A DNA stretch of 39,283 bases from JBBTWG01 sp038062935 (GTDB lineage: Bacteria > Patescibacteriota > Gracilibacteria > UBA1369 > UBA12463), in NCBI GenBank assembly GCA_038062935.1, contig JBBTWG010000023.1, positions 1 to 39,283 of the forward strand, in the 5' to 3' direction. Within the stretch, counting starts at the first letter, position 1. Each line of letters opens with the position of its first letter. Below, in pieces: positions 1 through 7,532 of the stretch. Made by a program: the position numbers and the translations under genes. Under the pieces are notes generated by a model, which was given only the letters and a program-made list of their open reading frames with translations, had not been told where the DNA came from and made no database searches.

Positions 1-1380
1 GTAACCTGGCTGAACGAGTGTGAAGTTTGCCAGATTTGATCTGGAAATTGTACCGCCGTGTGTCAATGAAATTTGGTTCAATTCGATGTCATTTGCTCCT
101 GCGGTCAGTTTGAAGTTTCCGCATTCTACATTTTTTGCACCGAGCATTGGTCCAGAGATAGCGCTGACGGTAGCAAGTGTGACTGTACCGACAGAGACTG
201 CTCCGATGGAGAATTCACTTCCCACGACTGGGAGACCACCGATCGTTCCATTGGATCCGACGTCAGCAGCGCTGACGATGGAGAATGTGTGGCGATCATT
301 GGCTGTTGCTGTGCCGCTCGCTGCGACATCAACTTTTAGAGTGAGTACTCGTGGAGTTCCTGGTTCGACTTTGAGAGCGAGTGCTGAGAATTCAACCGTG
401 TTTGTGTCAGAAGAGATTGTCTTTCCTGATTTCAAACGGTTTGCACCTTCATACACTGCAACAGATGCGAAATCTGCTACTGCACCAACACCTGAACGTG
501 TGAATTTGATAGAATCCACTGTTGTTGCTGTTGCTGCTGAAAGGCTGAATTGGAGAACTCCAGCGCTCTTTGCACCGAGAGGAAGTGTGTTTCCTACTGG
601 TGTGTTTGAGAGTGCAACTGTGACGGCTCCGCCAGTGACTGGCTCGCTGCCTGTTCCTGTTCCTGTTCCTGTTCCTGTTCCTGTTCCTGTTCCTGTTCCA
701 GTTCCAGTGCCTGTGCCTGTGCCTTCTTCTTCTTCTGATCGTTCCTGTGGATCTTGACCACGAGCAATCATAGCGGCTGCTTCACCACGAAGGATGTAGT
801 TTCCGACTTTGAATGTTTCGTCTTCATATCCGTTCACGACTGACCAGAAATATGCAGTCTTTACGAAAGGTTCTGCCCATTCTGGAACTTCGTCTGTGAA
901 AGGAAGTTCAGCGTCTGCTGCTGCCTCCTGATCGAGTTCTGCAGCGAGCGTGATCATTTTGGCAAATTCCCCTCGCTTGACATTGTCAGCTGGGCGGAAC
1001 ATACCTTCAAATCCAGCGACGAAGCCGAGCTGTGCCGCTGTTTCGACGTATTTGTATCCCATTCCATCCCAAAGAGTCTTTGGAACGTCTTTGAATGTTG
1101 GGGTTTCTGGGTTGGCGAGATCTGCATCTTCGACACCAGCCATTTTGACAACGAGTTTAGCCGCTTCTACGCGGTTCATGTTGTCGCCTGGGCGGAAGTT
1201 TGTAGCGGATCCGTCAATGATGCCTTGATCAGCAAGATCCATAACGTTTTCTGCGAACCATTGGTCGCTAACGTCATCAAATGCTGATGCAACCGGCACC
1301 ACGGAGAGAGTCGCGAGTATAGCAACTACTGAAAAGCTCGCAAAAGCTTTTCGGAGTCGCAGACCGAAAGAGATATCCAT
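1..1380 (-). CDS. SLH-domain surface protein, N-terminal part (runs off left edge)
   Basis: The minus strand is open for 460 codons from an ATG at 1380 to the window edge, so the C-terminus is missing. Residues 1-33 form a signal peptide (basic start, hydrophobic stretch, VASA cut site). Three S-layer homology repeats follow at about 34-195; recognisable pieces are FDDVSDQWFAENV, FRPADNVKRGEFAKM and WAEPFVKTAYFW. A run of Glu leads into a Gly-Thr dipeptide linker, and the rest is Thr/Ser/Val-rich and probably beta-structured. SLH domains normally bind secondary cell-wall polymers in Gram-positive-type walls, so this is probably an exported surface-layer or envelope protein. The plus-strand reading frame across the linker (Pro-Val repeats) is a shadow. 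Function beyond surface location is unknown. Confidence 0.9.
   Translation of the reverse strand, partial: MDISFGLRLRKAFASFSVVAILATLSVVPVASAFDDVSDQWFAENVMDLADQGIIDGSATNFRPGDNMNRVEAAKLVVKMAGVEDADLANPETPTFKDVPKTLWDGMGYKYVETAAQLGFVAGFEGMFRPADNVKRGEFAKMITLAAELDQEAAADAELPFTDEVPEWAEPFVKTAYFWSVVNGYEDETFKVGNYILRGEAAAMIARGQDPQERSEEEEGTGTGTGTGTGTGTGTGTGTGTGTGSEPVTGGAVTVALSNTPVGNTLPLGAKSAGVLQFSLSAATATTVDSIKFTRSGVGAVADFASVAVYEGANRLKSGKTISSDTNTVEFSALALKVEPGTPRVLTLKVDVAASGTATANDRHTFSIVSAADVGSNGTIGGLPVVGSEFSIGAVSVGTVTLATVSAISGPMLGAKNVECGNFKLTAGANDIELNQISLTHGGTISRSNLANFTLVQPGY
650..723. repeat. Hexanucleotide repeat encoding a Gly-Thr linker
   Basis: About twelve tandem six-base units (CCTGTT and close variants CCAGTT, CCTGTG on the plus strand) encode a (Gly-Thr)n linker in the minus-strand SLH protein. 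Because the unit is six bases, copy-number change would alter linker length without a frameshift. Confidence 0.9.
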
Positions 1381-1935
1381 GTGTGGATGTGAGTTAAGGA
1401 TAGATAAAAATAAGAACTTGTAGTTGGCTTTTTGCAGTCTTTGATCGCCAACAAGAATTCAAAGACTGTTTGGTAGAAACTGAAAAGAATTGTTTGAAGT
1501 TCGTTGAGAGATCGTTGACTAGACAACTTTTTGCGGACGATCTCGCCGCCGCAGAGTTGGAGGGATTTTGGCTGCTTTCCTCAAAGCAGTGATTTTTTCG
1601 AGACTCTTGTGCCTGATTTTCAAGGGACGACCAGCGAATTATTCGCTTCTGTAAGCGATATTTCACGCTTTTGCCTAATCCAAAGCTGGTTTTATCGGAA
1701 GAAATCTACCAGATGCGCTCTCTCAAGTCAAATTCGTTCTCCTGCTCACTTTTTCTCTGTTCTGCTTTGCTTTTGCGCATTCTGGTTCGCCTTTTACAAC
1801 TCAAAAGAACTTGAAATGTTTCACAAATAGACGTGACAAAAGTGTGTAATATTTTGCTTTGTGTGTATTTTTTTGGATAGTTGAGTAGACGATGGGGTGT
1901 TTTTCGCGGCTTGATGCAGGGTTTTTGCCAATTTC
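1381..1935. other. Intergenic region with inverted repeats, no gene recognised
   Basis: I see no convincing gene here; the short open frames have no protein-like composition. Two inverted repeats stand out: CAGTCTTTGA (1435-1444) with TCAAAGACTG (1459-1468), and GAGATCGT (1508-1515) with ACGATCTC (1537-1544). Both lie upstream of the minus-strand SLH gene and could be part of a long structured leader, but I could not assign a promoter for that gene. Confidence 0.5.
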
Positions 1936-1963
1936 TTGGCTTTTTCTATTTCTCCCCTATAAT
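1936..1963 (+). promoter_or_regulatory. Promoter of tRNA-Glu
   Basis: TTGGCT (1936-1941), a 16-nt spacer and a perfect TATAAT (1958-1963). Expected transcription start is near 1970, about 15 nt before the tRNA. Confidence 0.75.
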
Positions 1964-1984
1964 GCTTGAGTTCTTTCTGTTCGT

Positions 1985-2059
1985 GCCGCGTTCGTCTAAT
2001 GGTTAGGACGCCACCTTCTCAAGGTAGTAATACGGGTTCGATTCCCGTACGCGGTACCA
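1985..2059 (+). tRNA. tRNA-Glu (anticodon CTC)
   Basis: Acceptor stem GCCGCGT (1985-1991) pairs with ACGCGGT (2049-2055), followed by discriminator A and an encoded CCA. The T arm is ACGGG-TTCGATT-CCCGT. The anticodon loop TTCTCAA gives CTC, reading the Glu codon GAG. One pair of the anticodon stem (C28 with A42) is mismatched, which is uncommon; the rest of the cloverleaf is intact. It lies just upstream of dnaJ behind its own promoter. Confidence 0.93.
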
Positions 2060-2062
2060 TAA

Positions 2063-2132
2063 GGGACATGTGACATGTGACTTATGACGATTGACTGGTC
2101 ACAAGTCACATGTCAATTGTTACAAGTAACTT
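2063..2132. repeat. Heptamer repeat R1, copy a (ten 7-nt units)
   Basis: Ten consecutive 7-nt units of the type GTGACNT and its complement-like variants (GTGACAT, GTGACTT, TTGACTG, GTCACAA, GTCACAT and others) fill the gap between tRNA-Glu and dnaJ. Because both orientations occur, GACATGTGACTT (2072-2083) pairs with AAGTCACATGTC (2103-2114) and, after one mismatch, TGAC pairs with GTCA, giving a long hairpin just before dnaJ. Related copies lie at 10855, 12573 and 14514. Confidence 0.8.
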
Positions 2133-2138
2133 TTATAT

Positions 2139-3275
2139 ATGTCTCAAGATTTTTACAGGGTTCTCGGGGTTTCCAAAGCTGCTTCTGAGCAGGAATTGAA
2201 GAAAGCCTATCGCAAATTAGCTTTGGAGTCTCATCCCGACAAGCACAAAGGTGACAAAGCTGCGGAGAAGCGTTTTCAAGAGGTGAATGAGGCTTATCAG
2301 ACGCTTTCTGATCCCAAAAAACGAGCCATGTATGATCAATATGGCTCTGTGCCTCCTAGTGGCGGCTTTGGTGGTGGGGGTGCGGATTTCGGCCAGGACT
2401 TTGATTTTTCTCAGTTTGGAGGTGGTTTTGGCGATATTTTTGAATCTTTCTTTGGTGGCGGATTCAATAGTGGCGGTGCTACAGGTCGTCGAAAGAAAAA
2501 AGGGCCTCGTCGTGGTGAAGATGTTGAAGTTTCGCTTCGAATCAGCTTTGAGGAAGCTGCTTTTGGCATGGAAAAAGACCTTATTCTGGAAGCAATGCAA
2601 GGATGTGAACACTGTACAAGTACTGGCGCAGAACCAGGAAGCACTGTTGTGGATTGCAAAACATGCCAGGGCGCGGGTGAAATCCGCGGTGTTCGTCAAA
2701 CGATGCTTGGTCAGATGATGACATCGCGAGTGTGCGAAACGTGTCAGGGCGAAGGGCGATATCCAGAAAAAAAATGTTCGAAGTGTCATGGCGCTGGCCG
2801 CATACGACGCCGAACAGAAATTACTTTGAAAATTCCTGCGGGGATTCATGACGGTGCAACGCTCCGAATGAGCGGAAAGGGTGAGGCTGGAGTTTTTGGT
2901 GGTGAGGCGGGCGATCTCTTTCTCCACATCGCCGTTGCGGCTCACAAAAAATTTATGCGCGAAGGAAGTGACGTGCACTCCGAAGAACATATTCATGTCC
3001 TGCAAGCAATTTTGGGCGATACGATTCCTGTCGAAACTTTGCACGGTCGCGTGGATCTAAAAGTTCCTGCTGGCACGCCATATGGTCGTGTTTTTCGACT
3101 CAAAGACTCAGGAATTCAGAATCTCGGACGCTCATCGCGTGGCGATCATTTTGTCAAAATTCTCATTTCGATTCCTGAAAAACTTTCGAAGAAAGAAGAA
3201 GAATTCTATCAATCGCTCGCTCAGGAAGTAAAAACAAAAAAGAAAGATGGATTTTTTGGAAAACTTTTTTCGTAA
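2139..3275 (+). CDS. dnaJ: Chaperone protein DnaJ
   Basis: Co-chaperone that delivers unfolded clients to DnaK and stimulates its ATPase; cytoplasmic. The 378-aa product has the full type I layout: J domain at 1-70 with the catalytic HPD motif at 32-34, a Gly/Phe-rich linker at about 74-113, a zinc-binding region at 156-220 and the C-terminal substrate-binding beta domains. Four Cys pairs are present (156/159, 173/176, 199/202, 213/216); three keep the CxxCxGxG form while the first reads CEHCTSTG. No grpE or dnaK neighbour lies in the window. The ATG at 2139 begins the J domain directly and has no Shine-Dalgarno. The upstream gap is filled by heptamer repeat R1. Confidence 0.97.
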   Translation: MSQDFYRVLGVSKAASEQELKKAYRKLALESHPDKHKGDKAAEKRFQEVNEAYQTLSDPKKRAMYDQYGSVPPSGGFGGGGADFGQDFDFSQFGGGFGDIFESFFGGGFNSGGATGRRKKKGPRRGEDVEVSLRISFEEAAFGMEKDLILEAMQGCEHCTSTGAEPGSTVVDCKTCQGAGEIRGVRQTMLGQMMTSRVCETCQGEGRYPEKKCSKCHGAGRIRRRTEITLKIPAGIHDGATLRMSGKGEAGVFGGEAGDLFLHIAVAAHKKFMREGSDVHSEEHIHVLQAILGDTIPVETLHGRVDLKVPAGTPYGRVFRLKDSGIQNLGRSSRGDHFVKILISIPEKLSKKEEEFYQSLAQEVKTKKKDGFFGKLFS

Positions 3276-3338
3276 TGTTTTGGTTGCGGAAAAAAGGCTT
3301 TTTTATTATTGTATACGAAGTTCAGCCTCTCACACTTT

Positions 3339-3908
3339 ATGAACATTAATCTTACTTGGGATCTTTTCATTCTCGTTTTCTTCGGCATTATTGTGGCCTA
3401 TAGTTTTATCATTGGGCAGAATAATACGTTGAAAATTATTCTCGGAACGTATGTTTCTGCGCTTGCAGCGGATGCTGCTGGAAATCTCTTTGGTCAATAT
3501 CTTGGCAAATCTCAGCCATTTTTGAAAGCTGCTTCGAACATCGGCATTCAGGATCAGAGCGATGCGATGATTTTCATGAAAGTCACGATTTTTATTCTCC
3601 TGGTGATTGTCTTTACTGTTCGTGGTGGAATTTCTGTCGACTTGAAACTCGCAAAATCTGTTTTTTCTCGTATGATTTTGACAGGGTTGTTTGGGTTTCT
3701 GAGCGCTGGTTTGATCATCAGTACAGTTCTCATGTATGTATCTGGCCTTTCTTTCATTGCTGGCGGCGCATCTGTTGGACAGACGTCGATTACCGCTTTC
3801 TCTGGCCAATCCCCGTTCGTACAACAACTCCTCACCTATTATAACTTCTGGTTCTTTTTACCGGTTATAGCTATCCTGGTGCGCGAGTTTTTGGCTGGAA
3901 AAGAATAG
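3339..3908 (+). CDS. Integral membrane protein, CvpA-like at best
   Basis: A 189-aa protein starting at the ATG at 3339; an in-frame upstream extension to 3309 is less likely because it lacks family-like sequence. Four to five hydrophobic segments are visible: about 5-25, 30-50 (weak), 83-105, 118-145 and 165-183. The arrangement loosely recalls CvpA-family proteins, but I cannot identify a diagnostic motif, so the function is unassigned. It follows dnaJ by 63 bp on the same strand and precedes tRNA-Lys. It most likely acts in the cytoplasmic membrane. Confidence 0.75.
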   Translation: MNINLTWDLFILVFFGIIVAYSFIIGQNNTLKIILGTYVSALAADAAGNLFGQYLGKSQPFLKAASNIGIQDQSDAMIFMKVTIFILLVIVFTVRGGISVDLKLAKSVFSRMILTGLFGFLSAGLIISTVLMYVSGLSFIAGGASVGQTSITAFSGQSPFVQQLLTYYNFWFFLPVIAILVREFLAGKE

Positions 3909-3921
3909 GATATTTTTCATC

Positions 3922-3950
3922 TTGTCATTCTTTTTGTCGCCCATTACAAT
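3922..3950 (+). promoter_or_regulatory. Promoter of tRNA-Lys
   Basis: TTGTCA (3922-3927), 17-nt spacer, TACAAT (3945-3950). Transcription would begin near 3957, eight bases before the tRNA. Confidence 0.75.
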
Positions 3951-3964
3951 GCTTTTACTTTTTC

Positions 3965-4040
3965 GGGTCATTAGCTCAGTCGGTAGAGCGGCTCCCTTTT
4001 AAGGAGAAGGTCGCTGGTTCGATTCCAGCATGACCCACCA
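3965..4040 (+). tRNA. tRNA-Lys (anticodon TTT)
   Basis: Acceptor arm GGGTCAT pairs with ATGACCC, followed by A and an encoded CCA. The anticodon loop CTTTTAA, closed by GCTCC and GGAGA (one terminal G-A mismatch), gives TTT for Lys. D arm (AGCTCAGTCGGTAGAGC) and T arm (TTCGATT loop) are standard. Confidence 0.95.
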
Positions 4041-4042
4041 TG

Positions 4043-4068
4043 AAACTTATCTTCGGGTAAGTTTTTTT
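4043..4068 (+). terminator. Intrinsic terminator after tRNA-Lys
   Basis: AAACTTATC and GGTAAGTTT form a nine-pair stem (one G-T) around a TTCG tetraloop, followed directly by a T run. It begins three bases after the tRNA CCA. Confidence 0.9.
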
Positions 4069-4127
4069 ATTACAAAATATTCTTCGGACGAATCTAGTGC
4101 TTTTATTTTTTGAAAAAGTTTTTTAAA

Positions 4128-4163
4128 AAGCCCATCGCGAGTGAGGTAAATGGCGATGGGCTT
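4128..4163 (-). terminator. Strong hairpin, terminator-like on the minus strand
   Basis: AAGCCCATCGC (4128-4138) pairs perfectly with GCGATGGGCTT (4153-4163). On the minus strand the stem is followed by a T run (A run at 4125-4129 on plus), the form of an intrinsic terminator, but no minus-strand gene is seen just upstream. It may instead belong to an untranslated RNA. The rest of 4069-4240 shows nothing else I can name. Confidence 0.5.
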
Positions 4164-4240
4164 CCCAAAAAATGGGTGTAAGAATGTTCTTGTCCAACAG
4201 CATTGTAGGAGCTTTGAAGTATTTTTACAAAAAATAGTTA

Positions 4241-4269
4241 TTGATTGATCGTTCGACTAGTCGTACAAT
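4241..4269 (+). promoter_or_regulatory. Promoter with palindromic operator before the HTH gene
   Basis: TTGATT (4241-4246), 17-nt spacer, TACAAT (4264-4269). The perfect palindrome CGACTAGTCG (4254-4263) fills the spacer right up to the -10 box, a typical place for a repressor to block RNA polymerase. The small DNA-binding protein encoded downstream is the obvious candidate for autoregulation. Confidence 0.7.
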
Positions 4270-4299
4270 TTTCTCAAAGAAAAATTAACCCTCACTCCT

Positions 4300-4788
4300 A
4301 TGAAGCTCGAAAAAACTGACCTGATTGACATTAACCAAGCCGCATTCATCAGCGGAAAATCGATTCAAACGATTCGACGTGCAATCAAGTCAAAAAAGAT
4401 TATTGCTCGCAAACAAAGAACCCCCCAGGGATTCAATTATTTCATTTCGAAGAAGAGCGTCCAGGATTTTTTCTGCGCACCGACTGGCCATAACTTCCAG
4501 GATATTCCTGTGGAGGACATGGAAAACCACATGATTATTCAAGAGGCTATTCAGGAAACTCTCCAGGAGGCTACACAGCAGACTAGTCAAAGTCTTGAAA
4601 ACAGCGAGACAAAGCAGGAAATCAAGGATGTAAAACGTATGCTTCAGTCACTCATTGGACAATATCAGAAGGAGCGCGAACAAGTGGCGATTGTCCTGAA
4701 AGATATACAGGATCGTGTCCTCGTGAGTGAGAATCAGATTCGATTTCTCTCGGCTCCAAAAAAGAAATGGTATCAACTCTGGAGATAG
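4300..4788 (+). CDS. Small helix-turn-helix protein with coiled-coil tail
   Basis: A 162-aa protein. Residues about 8-58 look like an excisionase/MerR-type helix-turn-helix (IDINQAAFISGKSIQTIRRA, then a basic wing ending in FISKKSVQDFF). Residues about 75-150 are rich in Gln and Glu with heptad spacing and probably form a coiled coil for oligomerisation; the tail is basic (APKKKWYQLWR). Such proteins bind DNA as regulators or recombination directionality factors. No integrase is adjacent, so a transcriptional regulator is more likely. The palindrome inside its promoter suggests it represses itself. It converges on the winged-helix gene, with stops 12 bp apart. Confidence 0.75.
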   Translation: MKLEKTDLIDINQAAFISGKSIQTIRRAIKSKKIIARKQRTPQGFNYFISKKSVQDFFCAPTGHNFQDIPVEDMENHMIIQEAIQETLQEATQQTSQSLENSETKQEIKDVKRMLQSLIGQYQKEREQVAIVLKDIQDRVLVSENQIRFLSAPKKKWYQLWR

Positions 4789-4800
4789 GCTTTGGTTTTT

Positions 4801-5232
4801 CTACAGAATATCCATTCGTATAGGATCTTTCTTTTTTGTTTGGAAAATTTCGACTTTTATTTGAGACTTTTGTGGGTCTGGGGAGTTTTGAGTTGGCAAG
4901 GGTGTGTTTTGTGCGGTTTGCGCGGGAATTATGGGATCTTTTTCGAAGACGGCTTTTTTGTGAGTTTCGTGAGACTCTTTTTTCCCCATATGTTTCTTTA
5001 ATTCGGCGACGAGGGCACTTTTCTTGTTGAGCGAGAAGAACTTCATGTTTCCGACTTTCTCGGAGAGTACGATGCCGTCGAGTTCCATACCTGCAAGTTC
5101 GCGCTGGAGCGACCCGGCGGAGTACTGCATCATCTCCGCGAGCTCCCGAAGGTAGTACTTCTGTCTACTCCCGTCGAACAAAATTTCGAGGACTGCCTTT
5201 CTAGCCTGAGATTTGAGGATTTTTGAGAACAT
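4801..5232 (-). CDS. Winged-helix DNA-binding protein
   Basis: A 143-aa protein if started at the ATG at 5232; the frame could extend to a TTG at 5274, but that codon lies inside an operator palindrome. Residues about 1-75 resemble an ArsR/MarR-like winged helix (SQARKAVLEILF, then YYLRELAEMMQYSAGSLQREL as the helix pair and a GIVLSEKVGNMKFFSL wing). This style is common in small transcription regulators that sit beside nucleotidyltransferase or polysaccharide genes. The remaining 65 residues are Pro, Gln and Lys rich and look disordered. The start codon abuts the phased GAGAAC array, which is its likely binding site. Effector and target genes are unknown. Confidence 0.75.
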   Translation of the reverse strand: MFSKILKSQARKAVLEILFDGSRQKYYLRELAEMMQYSAGSLQRELAGMELDGIVLSEKVGNMKFFSLNKKSALVAELKKHMGKKESHETHKKAVFEKDPIIPAQTAQNTPLPTQNSPDPQKSQIKVEIFQTKKKDPIRMDIL

Positions 5233-5245
5233 TTTTTTCGGAGTT

Positions 5246-5394
5246 GAGAATGTTTTGAGAACAACTGTTCTCAATTCTGAGAACGATCGTACTCAATTCT
5301 GAGAACAACTTGAGAACGATTGTTTTCAGATTGGAGAACATTCGTACTCAATATTGAGAACGATTTGAGAACGAGTGTTCTCAGAATTGAGAAC
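5246..5394. promoter_or_regulatory. Array of phased GAGAAC operator half-sites
   Basis: GAGAAC occurs at 5257, 5279, 5301, 5312, 5334, 5356, 5367 and 5389, with a near copy GAGAAT at 5246. The spacings are 11, 22, 22, 11, 22, 22, 11 and 22 bp. Opposed half-sites GTTCTC or GTACTC/GTTTTC start at 5267, 5289, 5322, 5344 and 5377, making five palindromes of the form TTGAGAAC-N4-GTTCTCAA. The block can be read as 55-bp tandem repeats. It lies between divergent genes (winged-helix protein to the left, O-antigen ligase-like gene to the right) and probably controls both. Confidence 0.85.
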
Positions 5395-5484
5395 AATTTA
5401 GCTTTTAAATTACTGATATGCAAGTTATTTTTAATTTGTTCTTTTTTTCTGGTCTGTTTTTGTATTTTTTACTACACTGTTTTC

Positions 5485-7434
5485 ATGTTCTTGCGCCTTC
5501 TCAAATGGGCGACTGCACTGATTGTGGTTGCTATGCCTCTCATTTTTTGGCCAGATTTGTATCTCACTTTTGAACTCCCTAAGACTGTGTTCTTCCGGAG
5601 TATGGTGCTCGTCTTGTTGCTGTTATTCATCCTGAGAGCGTTTTTTGAAGAATATATGAGCCTCCCACGGATACCAAAAGTTTTGGGATGGGTGATGCTT
5701 TTCCTTCTTCTTACTTTCATACTTTCTACAGTTTTTTCGGTGGCGCCATGGGAAAGTTTCTGGGGATCGTACTTTCGGCAGACTGGGCTCTTTACTCATC
5801 TCACTTTTTGGCTTTTTGCTGCTGTTTTTGTGATTTCTTTCGAAAAAAGGCATGTTTCTTTCTTTTTCCGATGTTTAGGCCTCTGCGGAATTTTTGTGGC
5901 CTTTTTTGGGCTTCTTCAGCATTTTTTGCCTTCTCTGAGCGGTTTCTGGGACGTTGATTTCTTTTTGGGACGGATTTTTTCCACGATGGGGCACCCGAAT
6001 GCACTTGGAACTTTTTTGGCAATGATTTTTCCGGTGTTTTTGTGGAAATCTCCCCTGGGGAACGATGATGATAAGAAAAAAAACCTGCGACGGATTTTTT
6101 GGATTTTTTCTACATTGATTCTTCTGATGGCAATTTTTCTCACGCGAGGACGTGGGGCGATGTTGGCGGCGGGATTTTCCGGATTTGTATTTTTATTGAT
6201 TTTTTTCTGGCGACGAGGGATGCGAAAAGTTTTTTGCATGACACTTCTCTTACCAATTTTTCTCGGAATTTTTCTTTTTGTGGGTGCAAAAATTTCCCCG
6301 CATGCTCCCCTTTTCAATCGACTTTCTTTGCAGGGTGAGAATGGTCGATCGGTGGAAACGCGCTTGCTCATGTGGCCTGCGACGGTTCGGATGATCGCAG
6401 ATCGACCGATTCTCGGCTATGGGCTCGAAACTTTTTCGCTGGTTTTTCCCAAGTACGCGCCGAAAGAACTCCTTCTTTTGGAAAATTTCCAATATGTGGC
6501 AGATCGTAGTCATAATGAATTTCTCGATATTGCAGCGACGACTGGGACTTTTGGGCTGGCGGCGTGGATATTATTTTTGAGTGTGATTCTCTTCTATGCA
6601 CTGCGAAATTGTGATCTGCGAAGTGTCGCTGCTGGATGCGGAATTCTCGCACTTCTTGTGGCGAATCAATTTAGTTTTTCGACGACGGTACATTGGGCTC
6701 TCTTCTGGTTTTTTGTCGGATGTATTGTGCTTCTGAACTTTGAAAAAAAATCCTACACACTCCCCTTTTTTCGTCGAAAATTGCTGAGTTTTTGCGTGCT
6801 GGTGGTTTCTTTTTTGGCGATTCTTTTCGTGATTTGGACGACGAGTGTTCGTGCGCTTGTGGCGGATCGATACTTTCGTTTGGCTCAGAATTCTGCGGAA
6901 AATGGTGATTTTCTTTCGAGTCTCGATTCATTTCAGTTGGCAGTGAATACTTTTTCGTTTCAGCATTTTTATAACTTGTCTGGAGCGCGAATGCTCATGA
7001 GTTTTGCGGATCGATTGCCGCGAGAATTACGCAATATTTTTCTCGATCCAAGTCGTGAATTTTTGAAAAATATGGGGAAAAATGAGACTTCTCGTGATCC
7101 TCATTTTTTCCTGGCGAGTGGGATTTTGGCACGACTGGAGGGCGATTTTGAGGTTTCTTTGCGCATATTTGTGCGTGCGCATGAGCTCGCGCCGCATGCA
7201 CCGGCATTGCTGCTCGAATGGGGGATGGCGCTTGCTGATGCGGGGAAATATCGTGAAGCAATTGCAAAATATGAGGAATATGTCTCGCTCGCGCCACCCT
7301 ATTGGAGTTGGAAAGATCGCCTCGATCTCAGCGAAGACGAGAAAAATCAACGACGAATTTTTTATAAGCTGAATCCGGGATTTGATCGAGTTTTTGAGTT
7401 GATTCATGTGGCGAAGCAGCAAATGAGTTCATAA
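5485..7434 (+). CDS. O-antigen ligase/polymerase-like membrane protein with C-terminal TPRs
   Basis: A 649-aa polytopic membrane protein. I place the start at the ATG at 5485, because upstream in-frame codons run through the operator array. About ten to twelve hydrophobic segments fill residues 1-450. The O-antigen ligase (Wzy_C/WaaL-type) signature region is visible: a GRG stretch, then RPILGYGLETF and SHNEFLDIAATTGTFGL, the conserved periplasmic-loop motif. The C-terminal 150 residues contain tetratricopeptide-like helices (LASGILARLEGDFEVSL and GMALADAGKYREAIAKYEEY). Family members polymerise or transfer surface polysaccharide or glycosylate pilins. With a pilB-like gene elsewhere in the window, pilin or S-layer glycosylation is possible but not shown. 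The preceding operator array suggests tight regulation. Confidence 0.85.
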   Translation: MFLRLLKWATALIVVAMPLIFWPDLYLTFELPKTVFFRSMVLVLLLLFILRAFFEEYMSLPRIPKVLGWVMLFLLLTFILSTVFSVAPWESFWGSYFRQTGLFTHLTFWLFAAVFVISFEKRHVSFFFRCLGLCGIFVAFFGLLQHFLPSLSGFWDVDFFLGRIFSTMGHPNALGTFLAMIFPVFLWKSPLGNDDDKKKNLRRIFWIFSTLILLMAIFLTRGRGAMLAAGFSGFVFLLIFFWRRGMRKVFCMTLLLPIFLGIFLFVGAKISPHAPLFNRLSLQGENGRSVETRLLMWPATVRMIADRPILGYGLETFSLVFPKYAPKELLLLENFQYVADRSHNEFLDIAATTGTFGLAAWILFLSVILFYALRNCDLRSVAAGCGILALLVANQFSFSTTVHWALFWFFVGCIVLLNFEKKSYTLPFFRRKLLSFCVLVVSFLAILFVIWTTSVRALVADRYFRLAQNSAENGDFLSSLDSFQLAVNTFSFQHFYNLSGARMLMSFADRLPRELRNIFLDPSREFLKNMGKNETSRDPHFFLASGILARLEGDFEVSLRIFVRAHELAPHAPALLLEWGMALADAGKYREAIAKYEEYVSLAPPYWSWKDRLDLSEDEKNQRRIFYKLNPGFDRVFELIHVAKQQMSS

Positions 7435-7498
7435 ATTTGTTAAGAATCGTTCATCTTTTTTTGCTAGTTTCTTCTTGAAACTTTCTGTTTTTATGTTG

Positions 7499-7530
7499 AT
7501 AACGCTTGACGTTCATAACGCTATACGTTA
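7499..7530 (+). promoter_or_regulatory. higBA operator: two tandem 16-bp repeats
   Basis: ATAACGCTTGACGTTC (7499-7514) and ATAACGCTATACGTTA (7515-7530) are adjacent direct repeats, each itself an inverted repeat AACG-N5-CGTT. They end three bases before the higB start, as expected for an operator bound by HigA or the HigBA complex. A candidate promoter is TTGAAA (7475-7480), 17 nt, GATAAC (7498-7503). Confidence 0.75.
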
Positions 7531-7532
7531 AT

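Noticed and set aside
20..757. Plus-strand frame with a long Pro-Val repeat
   Set aside because: It is the complement of the Gly-Thr linker of the minus-strand SLH protein, which has a signal peptide and SLH motifs.
1531..1830. Plus-strand 99-codon frame
   Set aside because: Phe/Ser/Cys-rich, no promoter or recognisable domain, and it overlaps the inverted repeats upstream of the SLH gene.
4128..4163. Riboswitch or small RNA
   Set aside because: Only a single strong stem is visible, with no conserved aptamer features; listed as a terminator-like hairpin instead.
5246..5394. CRISPR array
   Set aside because: Repeat units are six to eight bases with 11- and 22-bp spacing and internal palindromes; there are no unique spacers of CRISPR size and no cas genes.
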